This document shows, piece by piece, positions 13,246 to 25,200 of a stretch of 64,000 bases of DNA. The position numbers were made by a program, and so were the translations under genes. Below the pieces are notes generated by a model. That model ran no database searches. It was not told the origin of the DNA and worked only from the letters and a program-made list of their open reading frames with translations. Within the stretch, counting starts at the first letter, position 1. Each line of letters begins with the position of its first letter. Origin of the DNA: Sthenelais limicola (lineage: Eukaryota; Annelida; Polychaeta; Phyllodocida; Sigalionidae). Location of the stretch: assembly GCA_942159475.1 (NCBI GenBank), contig OW804094.1, positions 51,394,966 through 51,458,965 of the forward strand. Reading direction: 5' to 3'.

Positions 13246-16200
13246 TCAGCCAAAGACCTGGCGAACAGTGATTCCTTCCTCGGGTTGTCCTTCTTCTGTC
13301 ATGAAATAAGCCAAGGAGGGGACTTTACGTAGTCCCGTGCGGGGGACGATGCGCAGGCGCCGTAGGTATATGAAAATGGCGGCAACGACGACTAAGATGC
13401 ATACAATGATGATGTGGGTAGAATGTTGCACCTGCTCTAAGACCCAGGGTGGTCGTGGGTGGTGATTAACATGCTGTTGAATTGCACTGCAAGTACAAAA
13501 TAAAGACTGCATGTTTTCGCATAATGAAGCTAAACACAAGTCATATCATAGTTTTTATTGTTGTGATCAGGGTTTTTGAAGTCATTACTAATGTACTTTT
13601 TTATGTAAATGGAAACTTTGTACTCCTCGTCTAAAAATCTGTAATAAAGCTGTTATACAAAATAAATAAAGACTGCATTGAAAATAAATACTCGAAAAGG
13701 TGGTCTAACTCAACGTGTCAATTAGAAAAGAATTATTGATTATTATATGCCAGATCACAATTTTACCAGGAAGTATGGCATATATAATATATATGCATAA
13801 CATATAAATATATGGGTGGGAATCAGTTATATGACCCAGCTTTTCATCCATGCATAAAGCACATTTTCCAATTTGATTAATACAATTTACCTCAGCGGGA
13901 AATATCTGGTTTTATATAATAATGCCCCTAATAGCGGAACTCCACTATAGGTAAAAAACGGCGCCAACAGGCAAAAACGGCTGCGACGAATTTTTTGCGA
14001 CGAAATATCTAATCAAGTTAGATATTTTGCAATTGTTGGCAACAAATAAATGTGTTGCCAACAACCTATTTTACCCCCTCATCCACTAGAATTTTTAGTC
14101 ATGTTGAATTTTCCGAATTTTTTGAAATGTCGGCGACGAATTTTGACTGTTGGCGCCTTTTTTTACCTATAGTGGAGTTCCGCTATTACGTCCAGTGGAC
14201 TTCCTTCCCTACAATCTTTTCATCCATGCATAAAGCACTACATTTTCCAATTTGATTAATAAAATTTACCTCAGCGGAAAATATCTGGTTTTATATAATA
14301 ATGCTCCTAACGTCCAGTGGACTTCCTTCCCATCAATCAGTTGAGCCGACGTAAAAGAATTATATATCTTAGGGAAGTGCAAACCATCGTGGAAAACATT
14401 GGTCATCCAGGCGGATTTGAAGCATTGGAATCTGCAAAAGACAGCAAAACCAGAACCAATTAAACAGAATTTCCACCGCATAGAGTTTAAAAGTGATTTC
14501 ACTTAAAAAAAAGAAAAAAATCACTGAAAGTCGACTAATACTTACTTGTATCTATTGGAATCAGACCTAGGGTAGCGATTTGCCCGCTGCCATTCTATTA
14601 CCGTAGTCCATTCAGTATTACAGTAAACCTGTAAAACACAATTAAAAATGATGTTACTCAATCACCCTGACTCGATTTCGACAAGTATCCCAAACGTGGA
14701 AATCACTAGAAATCTATATGACCAACTGCGCCGCCCTAATTCTAATCTAGCTAATTTTAGCTCCTTTCCATAACGCACAGTTAAGCATCGAAGTACATAT
14801 ACATGAAAAGAATGGAAGACAATGTTTTATCCACTTACTTTGGCAACTTGATTGAACTTGAGATATCTATACTTTCCACCGATGTTAAGTATGTCTTCCA
14901 TGGTATAATAGAACTCGGAAAATCCATAGAATTCACTATTCCTATAGTCGATCTGAGGTTGAAAGACGCCGTTCATAGAACAAGGGCTTTTAATACATTC
15001 AACGGTGGCATTCAGCAAGGGACGACTTTTAAGTATACATTCATCGTAATTTCCAGTTCCTAACAAATGATACTTGATTCTACCATGAAGTACTATGTCG
15101 GACATGCTTTTACAAAGACAAGGATCCAGGATAGCAGAAGATGATGATCGTCCTGGAAGGCTGGAATGGTAGATACTACTAAACATGTTAAGCTGTAATA
15201 CAAATAATTTATTGAAATCAAAGAGGGTGAGAGTGTGGAATCAATCTATTATCTTGATGATTTGAAGTTGACCCCGCACACATACAAAAGAATTGGTTCT
15301 TCGGGTCTGGCTTGATGAGACATGCTGATTCAATTTGTTGGGTTTTTTTTAATTTGCCAACATTCTCTTTGTATATAATATAACCAAAATAAGGTAAGAC
15401 ATTATTTTTAAGTTACTTATATTATTTCTGACACATCTAGGGGGCCAACAGGAAAACATCGACCTACTCTCTTCGTATTCAACTACTTGGTTGAATCAAG
15501 GCATCACTTACCTTTCAGAAGCGTTATTTTTTTCGCTATAGCCAGAGTATGCAGACGATATAAGTAACTCTTCATATCTTGTCCGGGCAGCATTGGCCCC
15601 ATAACCGAGAAATGTTGATACATAAACTCGATAAGTATGATCTAAATCTGAAGACGTGCATCCGAGATTGAATTCGGCCAAATGGGATTTGGCAACATCT
15701 TCCTGGAATTGGCATACAATTTAAAATGAGTACTATGGTACTAAAATTCAATTAAACGACAAATAAATATAGAGGCTTGAATCCAGAAGAATATATTGAT
15801 GAAAGAATAAGATTTATTCTAACGTAAGTACTGTAATACTTGACGTGAGGTGCATATGTGATTGCATATTTAGAGATTTAGTAGGTATGAAAGTGGGGTC
15901 ATGGCAAACATACTGGTGATTCCGGTTTGATTTGAATAAGCAAGGCGGGCTTGGAGCATTATTCAGCATTTATTTCAGGTTGCCACGATCAGGCATTAAT
16001 ACTCTCGCGGGTATTAACGCCTCTTAACTCCAGGAGTGAGTGAGTTTCAGTAATTTACACACGAGAAAATTATTAATAGTCTTTACTTCGCAGAACAAGC
16101 CTTTGAACAAGGGTTTGATAACCCTTATATCGGGTCGACTTGTTTAACTGCCGATTTTTTTAATTCAGGTGGAGAGCTACATACATTATTCTTAGATTCA

Positions 16201-19200
16201 GTTCATTTCATAAAACAGCCCATCGGCTTACCATTGCGGTGGTCTTCCTCCAATCCCTGAGCTGACAATAGGTATTTGTAATTTTAGTAATATATTTTGA
16301 CATTCAGTAAGACACTCGGATAGTAAATTTATTTTTGCCTTTCCCTACTCAGAAATAAAATATACAGGCAATGGGTGATCGCAGTACTAGCGGCTGTTGT
16401 GGACACACATGGTCGATTCCACAAAATCTGTGACATAAGGTTTTCCTCCCCTTGGACTTTTGTATGTCAACTTACACATTTCTAACCAAAATAATTGCAT
16501 CGGGACAACTGAGAGCTTCAATGCGAACCCCACTTTTATATATCTATCAGGAAAATTATTGATTTTATGGGAGAAAAACCCTATTTTTAGGACATTTTTG
16601 TATAAAAAATAAACGTTTTTCAAGTTTGTGTCAGGATTTAGAATTGTTGTTAACTTTTGGTGTTTCCCTTTTTTTAATAATTATTATTGTTATACGTTGG
16701 GATTCATTATATTTGCAAAATAAGTTATAAATGATATATTTTCTGCTTGTTATTCTCAATAAACTGATGGGGTAGGTAGTCTGTCCCCGTGGGTGGGTAC
16801 ATACACTTATCATTATTTCAGCTATGAAAAAAGGCTTCTGTTTATATTTGAAAATCCTCATACATAGCGCCCTACCCAGACAAAAAAATGACTACGTTAA
16901 AATACTGCCATGGCTTGGTGTAAAAATTCCAGAGCCTTAGACAAACGATGGGGTAATTTGACCTGTCCCCGTGGGTGGGTACAATTTTCCTGTGTTGCAT
17001 TTGGAATATATGGATTTAATGATTTATATTCTCTTCTAAGTATGATCATACCACAACGATATGTTATGAATAAAAAGAAAGTTTGTCAAACATTTTATCC
17101 TAAGTCAAGAGTAGAGGATAATGTCATGTCCCCGTGGGTGGGTACAGTCCCCGTGGGTGGGTACATCGCTAGTCGGCAGCACAATCGGCCGCACACGTCA
17201 TCGACGTCGTTTTGCTTGGAAACTTTGCGTCGCCCCTGGTCCCGCCGCGAGACAAGGAGTCTTCTGAGACAATTTGGTAAGTTCAATGTTTGATAAATAT
17301 CTGGAATTTAACTAAAACAAATAATGGTACCCCCTCCCTTTACTCATTTGATAATCTGATATTTTTGTTTATAAAAATGTTTACCTCATAACAATCTGTT
17401 CATAAAAAGTGTAGTTAGAAGCGAAAACGTCTGAACATAAATAATGTCTGATCCCGGTAGGCTCAATGCTCACCTGTAAAGTCACCGATGGGTGCAATAT
17501 AGACAAAAAAGAATTCCAACCTTTCAACAACTGACTTCATCTTTACAAAACTAATTTTGCTACAAAGATATATTGGTTAGATGCTGAGTAATAAGCAAAA
17601 ACACAAATTTACGATAATAATTATGCCTATGAGAAATCCCATCGATAACATTACATTATCGATACCCATTGCGATGGCCTATGGCTATGCCTATGGCACC
17701 TATGCGACCAGACCAAGGGAGCTACCGATCTTTTAAAATAATGTAGGCCTAAATGGAACAGCTAGCAATTTGCTTTTGAAGAAACAATGATAATGAATGA
17801 CATTAAGTGATGCAAGTTGTCAAAGCCACTATCTTCTTTCTCTATTTGTTTTACAAAAAAAACTTGGCGGGGCCCGGGAATTGAACCCCGGCCGCTGCGC
17901 TGTCAGTCTCACGCGATAACCACTACACTATGCATGCCCATGTACACACATTCGCACATTTCCTTGGATTTATAACATTAACAGAGCCCTCTCAGCATCT
18001 TGTTGGGAAGGGGTTAGCTGAACTGGGAGCGGGGGGCCTTAAACAAATTGTGTTTTAGATTGTTTTAACTATTATTCTTGATGTCAGCCCAATATTCTAT
18101 TAGGTCTACTGTGTTCCCAAAAGGCGTCGGCCAGTTGGCAAATGACAACGTAAAACTTCTGTGGTTGACGTCTTCACGCTTCAGCCAGGCAGGTCAATTT
18201 GACCGACATTGCCGTCACCCAACAATAGGGGAAATTGCATAGCTGCCATAATTTGTATTTCAATGTAAAGGGTCCACCTGGTTTGTTGTGTGCAATGAAA
18301 TGGAATCAATTATCATTATTTGCAGACAAAATGCGCCGTCCACGCACTGCGGCAGAAAAAGAAAAGCATCGGGTGCAAGAGCTAATAAGAAAGCGCTTCC
18401 GAGCCCAAGACCCTGAGTGGCGGAGGTCTCATGCTGAACGTTCGAGAGTAAGATTTTATATTAGGCCTACTTCAGGCGCGGCGGAACCAGGGGGGAAAGG
18501 GGTTACTTCCCGAAAATGAGTCGCAAGACACAAAATTGATATATTCCAAAGTGATTTATTCAGAAGATTAGTTGGAATGTTCCTATTATTTGGGGATGGC
18601 GCTTTAAGTCATTATCAATTTATGTATGGTACCAAATTTCAAGACAGAATTATGATATATCCTTGCGTTTCAAAAGTCAGCCTATGGAGTATATTTAAAT
18701 ACTTTACTGGTAATTTCCCACAGAGAAATATTGCACACTTTTTTTCAAACATAGATATAGAAAATATAGAAAAACTTCTTAGATATCCTCAATGTTTACC
18801 ATCATTGGAATTTGATATCTCAAAATCTATTTTTGTGACTTGTGACTCATTTTCCTAAAACACATCACATATATATCGACTGGCAAAATTTTATCTAGAA
18901 CTATAAAAGGAAGTTATTTGCTGCCAAGCATCCAGATTTCTTTTACTTCTTTATGAGATGAAAAAACATATGACTTGTAATGTTACAAGTCAAATGATAT
19001 GCAGGTTACCACTCATACACTCATGTTTTTATTTTAATAAAGGAACTGTTGGGCTCCATTCAATAATAATATTATAATTCATACAAAATATCCAGTATTT
19101 CGAAGCCAGCATCCAAACTGCGTTACTTATTCAGGTTTAACAAGTTGAATCAAATTAGGCGTTGTTGTATGAAAAACGATGGGCCATACCAATATAACAT

Positions 19201-22200
19201 TTAACGATTTAAACACATTCATCCCTAAATTTATATAGGAATACATCTGAGAGATCTAAAATATTTTTTCAAATATTTAAAGAATGCACAATTGAAGATG
19301 ACAGATGGTAGTCACCAGATTTGGTTTATGGTATTCTTTTTTTCTTGTGCGTAATTTAAGCACCTCACCAAAATATATGCAAGAAAAAAACTCAACATTT
19401 TAATACCCAAAATGCCTAAAATGTGTCTAAATCTAGGGGAAAATCTCGGGCTTCTGGGGCCGTATACCCAACTCCTTATATGGGCTGCGATCAGCTGGGT
19501 TGACACATCCCAAATTTGGAAACTGAATATATTACCAATGAATATAGAGAGCCAGTGGCATAGACATTAGAATAATTTAAAGTATACCACATCAAAACGA
19601 CTGTATTCAATAGTATGGTAGCGTGTTTGGTTTCCTGATAAGGTATTGTATGTGTGTGAAATATTTCGATTCTACTATACTATTGGAAGTTAATGCAAAT
19701 TCACCCTCTACGTTCCCCCCCCCCCCCCCCCACCAAAAAAAAATGTTTGCCCCCCCCCCCAAATATTTTATCTGTTCCACTGCGCCTGTACTTATCATCT
19801 AATAGTAAAATTAAGAATTTACACTATTCCCTATCTCTAACCTATTTAAATAAATATAATCTGTACAAGTTTATTTAAGTTATTGAACATTTTAAATGTC
19901 AAAAAGAATCAATCAGCAAATAGGCTATGATGAAATAATTAGGCTTACACTCAATTGTGATATCATTATTATTGATTTCTAACTGACCAACAAATTTAGG
20001 CCAATACTTAACCGGAATCATTTTTCCCCTTAGGCATACCGTCAGAAGGTGAAGCAGAGGGAGGTTCCACTGACATCTAAGGAACTCAAAATAAGGAGGG
20101 AAAAAGAGAGACTAAAAAAGGCTAGGAGTCGAGCCAGAGACAAAGGTAAGTTAACAACCATAATTATGTATTATTATTATTATTATTATATATAGCTATA
20201 TATTTTGCAGCACCCAATATATATAGCATGGGTAATGGGTACATTTTTACGGCACAATTTTATAAATATTTTCAATTTCAGATGTAGGCCTACTAAATGC
20301 CATTCGTGCTGAGAGAGGTCAGGTGGAACAGCTGGAACCTGAACAGCAGCAGCAGCCCCCTCATCATCCCCCCCAGATTACGCCAGAGAGGAAGTCGGGT
20401 CGACTGCAGGGCAAAAAAACAACAGGATTCCTTGAGCCAAGAAAAAGAACAGTAGTAGCTACAAGGTAGAACAAAATCCTAATATTCTGAAAGAAGTTCT
20501 TTTAGTCCCATTTCCCGAAATTCCCATAGCAGGGCAAGATGGTCAGACCTTACCAATTCAGTTTTGGCTGTGCCGAACTAAAAAAACTTATTGATACATA
20601 TGGTATGATTCAAGTGAAATGTGGGCCATTATCGAATTTCCATCATGTTACCCAATTGTTACTTTCTTTTCATTTCCCCACCATATCCCATATTCCCGTA
20701 ATTCTGTAGATTTGTCACTAAGTAGGCTACACTATTAGGGTTATACATAAGTGAAAACCACCTCTACCTACTACATATAGGCCTAGAAATGTGTCTATTC
20801 ATAATTTTAAAAAGCATACGTAATCTATCGCTATAGCCATTTCTGGCGGTATTGTGCTTATTTACCAATTCAATCGTAACCTAGCGCGATAGGTTGGTTA
20901 TGAATGGCATTTTAATCACATGTATACAAGAAATTATAATATAATTGAGTATTTTGCTAACTGTTACTTATCAAGACATTAACAATGACCATAAATTTAT
21001 ACCAAAGATGGTTGCTTATACTTTATTATTTATTCATCAAACGTTGCTATTCGTCTTGCTACATTGGAATTCAACACTAATATGATTTATGAATCTGTAA
21101 TAGCTCTTGGAGAAATCGTTGCAGAACTAATAAAATTGGGGATAATTTACAAAACGCAAAATATGATATAAAATTATGTGATGTGTTAAAGAAATATAAG
21201 TCACAAGTCGCACAAATTGCATTTTGAAATATCATCATAATTATTTGAAAAAATGGGATCGAGCAAATTCCAAAGATTGGGTCATTTAATGAGTATTTCT
21301 ATATTTTAAGCTTGATATTTTTATTTTTTTCGAAAAAATAGTTGGCAATATTTATGGGTGGAAAATTACTAGTAAAATAGCTAAATAATATTATACTCTA
21401 GAGGATGCCCCTGAAAATGCATGGGTATATTTAGTTCAGTCTTAAAATTTGGTACATGTTTCATGCGACCTCAAGGATTAGATACCCCAAAGATGAGAAC
21501 ATTGCAGCAACAAGATATATGACTTTGAAAAATACCAATTCTACGACTTGTGACTCAGTTTCCTGAAACACATCACATACATGAGAAATATCTTTCATTA
21601 ATCTTTAAAGCAAAAAGCAATACTTAAGGAAAACGTGTCATTCGTAATCTATCGCTTAGAGCAAAATTGGGCTGACTTTGTCATGAATAACTGACCCGGG
21701 TGACTTCATATTTGATGATAACAAAAATATATTTCTTTCTATGCATTGACAAGTCCTTCCAATATGTTGAGCGAATCTCATTATTACAAAATGTTCCCTG
21801 ATAATGAACAAATGTGTAAATGAGCAATTTTTAGGGTGTGCATTCGTAACATTTTAGCCAATGTAGAAATACCCCACATGCAAAAAGAAATTATAAATTA
21901 TATTAGGGGTGAGCGGGTTTATAACATGTTTGTCTCTTGAAAATATGAAGACTATAACATCAATATTGTTCGATTTAAAGACAAATGCAAAGAAGTAGGT
22001 TTTTGCCCCGATTTCACTGGAATCATCTATGTATTTGTTTTTCCACTATACATTATATTCTTAATGAAGCAACTGTCATTATTATATACATATTATCTTG
22101 AATTCTTGTTAGCATGTTATTATGGAGACAATACTTGAATAGATGTAAGAAGATGAACCAACTTCTGATTATGTCCATATCAATCATATATGTTAGATTT

Positions 22201-25200
22201 TGAAAGAAATGTACAGAATTGATAGTGTCTATGACAATTCTAAATTTTCTGAAACAATCTTTCCTACAGGGTGAATAACAAAAGTTTGCTAGTACCACTC
22301 AGCAGGCATCCAAAGATGCGCCGCCTGGAGCGTTGCCTAAAAAAGACACAAGAGGAATTAGCTGCCAAAGAGAAGGAGATAGAACGTTTCTCAACACCTG
22401 AACTTCTTGGACGGACAGATATAGAGAGGGAAACAGCTGAGATACTCATAAGTATGAATCTGTCACCAAGGCCGCAACGAATGGATGCTCTGATCCCAAT
22501 GACGGCAACTGTACAGCAGGTCAGAATGGCCCCAGCCAGTGTGAAGCGGACATTATTTCCGCCAGAGGACAATGTTCCTGATATTCAAGCAAGGAGAAAA
22601 CTGGGACTGGCAACCAAACTGGGAAAAACGCTCAAAATTTCAAGAAATTCCCTGTTTAACAAAAGAAAACCATCGAAGGTCGCTTCCACTGAGGCCACAG
22701 CCAAGAAGTTGATGGTCAATGATTTTTTTAAGAGGCCAGAGCATTCAATGGAGCTTCCAAGTAGCAGAGATTGTGGGAGATATGGCTTGACGGACTCTCT
22801 TTCCCACCTCCATGGGCTATTCCAAGACGAATACCCACATATCAAGATGGGCTTTTCTTTTTTTTGTGCTTCGCGGGAACAAAACATCAAACTGATGGAG
22901 GCCACACAGAGGCGGATGTGCGTGTGCATCAAACACGCAAATATTAGTCTGCTGTCAGTGGCAGCAAAGGTTTTGCCAAGATCAACTTCCAAACTTCTGG
23001 AGATGGACGACAAGGAGATCGAGAACACTCTAAGTAAGATCGCTGAGAAAAATGTCAGGTTCCAGGCTTGGCAAAAGAAGGACATTCCTTTTAAAGGCCA
23101 AATGATTAAAAGGGATCGCTTAACAGACCATGAGGTGTTGAAAGAAGATTTTATTCAGAAATTCCTGGATGAACTACCATGGTTCCGACTTCACTGTGAA
23201 AGGGTCACAGACCAGTATACTGCTGTCCATTCATTAAAAAACAACATGGAGCCCATGCAAGAATGCACAGTGCAGATGGATTTTGCGGAGAATTGGGCAG
23301 CAAAGTATAAAGACGAGCCAGCCCAAATATACTTCAACAAAGTACAGACCACCATTCACCCAATGGTGGTCCATCATAGGAACAAGAGTGGGGAGTTACA
23401 AATTACATCCTTTGCTGCCATCTCTGATGAACGCTCACATTCAGCATGCACGATCATCACTTTTGTCAAACATCTCATCCCGAAAATCCAAGAATTCTTG
23501 CCTGCACTTCGTGTTGTTCATTTCATGACTGATAGCCCAACCTCGCAATATAGGAATAAGTTCATTGTCGCATTCAATGCAAAGTTTCCTGAGATTTTTC
23601 CATCCTTATCATCAACATGGACATGGTTTGAGGCGGGCCATGGGAAGGGACCCTGCGATGGGGTTGGAGGAGGCCTCAAGAAAAAAGCAGACAACACTGT
23701 GAAGAGTGGGAAAACGATCAGAAATCCCCAGGAATTGTATGAGAAGCTTGTGGATGAGACAAGAGTGAGGCTCTTTTACATACCCGCATCCCAGGTCCAC
23801 AACGAACAGCAAATCATTTCCTCTTGGAAAGTTAAGTCTGTTCCGAGCATTCTGAAGATTCATGCCCTCGTCCCAAGATCTGGGAAGGTATTTGTTCGTG
23901 ACACCTCCTGCTTCGGCAAGTGTTGCTACCCTTCTCTTGGGAAGTTCAGTCTCACTTGCCGAGGCTGGAGGGAGACCCAGATTGTGTTGTCGAACAAACC
24001 AGTGATAGAGAAAGAATCAGAGCAGATATTCGGCAATGGGCTCTGTGCTGGTCCCGCAGATTCTTCTTCTGATGAGAGTTCCTGGTCATCATCAGATGAA
24101 TCTGAAGACTGAACATTATTGCACTGCATCAACAAGTTACTCTTTTCTGAGCTTGTAATTTAAATGTTTAATTGTGTGATAGGCATGTATATCATATTTG
24201 CTTATCTAGGTGTATGGCTTAGATTTACTCTTAATGCACGATACAACAAGTGTATGTGCTGTAAATAGGTGATAAGGTCACTTTGTATCGAAGGAAGATA
24301 TGCATGTCTGTATTGGGATGTCATTGTACTACTGATGCATGATAATGTATGATCTATTATGTGGTTCTGCGATTGGTTATATTCATTATCAACACTCACA
24401 ATATAACTGTTATTTGGAAATGTATTTTTCTATATTTCTATTTCTATATATATCGGTAGAAGACATAAAAAATCGATCCTATTCTCATGCTTGTAAATTA
24501 TGTTCCACCTATACACATAGGGTGATGAAGGAAATGTATTTTTCTATATATATTTCTCTCTATATATATATCGGTAGAAGATATAAAAAATCGATCCTAT
24601 TCTCATCTTTGTAAATATGATCCGCATAGGGTGATGGAGGAAATGATTTTTTTTATATATATCGGTAGAACGTATGAAATTATCGATCATATTCTCATGT
24701 TTGTAAATATGTTCCACCTATTCACATAGGGTGATGAAGGAAATGTAAATTTCTATATCATATCGGTAGAACATATAAATAAGCGATGCTATTCTCATTT
24801 TCCACCTATACACATAGGGTGATGAAGAAAATTAAAATTTCTCTGTATGTCAGTAGAAGATATATTGCCTGCGAAATGAAATTGTTAAAACTTGAATTAA
24901 TTATGCATGCATTCAATAGAATAAAAAATGTTGACTTTAAAAATTTAAGTAAGATTGTTCATATTTACTCATTGACTTGACTGACTTTACCTTCATGTTT
25001 ATGACAGACTCCTTCTCCTAACTTAGTAAATTATCTGCTTGGAAGGCATATTAGCAATATGTTGAAAAATGGTCATGTTTCTTAAACAAAGTCCTTCAAG
25101 CAGCTGTGGCGAAATAAAAAGATAGATTTATTGGATATGACCAATGTATACACTCATCAATTGAGCAAAAGATATGTACCCACGCACGGGGACATATATG

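Noticed and set aside
16910..17293. 127-aa plus-strand frame over the 20-bp motifs
   Set aside because: It crosses the motif array and a strong donor at 17277; no similarity, probably noncoding exon and promoter.
22585..23085. 166-aa minus-strand frame
   Set aside because: Antisense shadow of the transposase-like exon.
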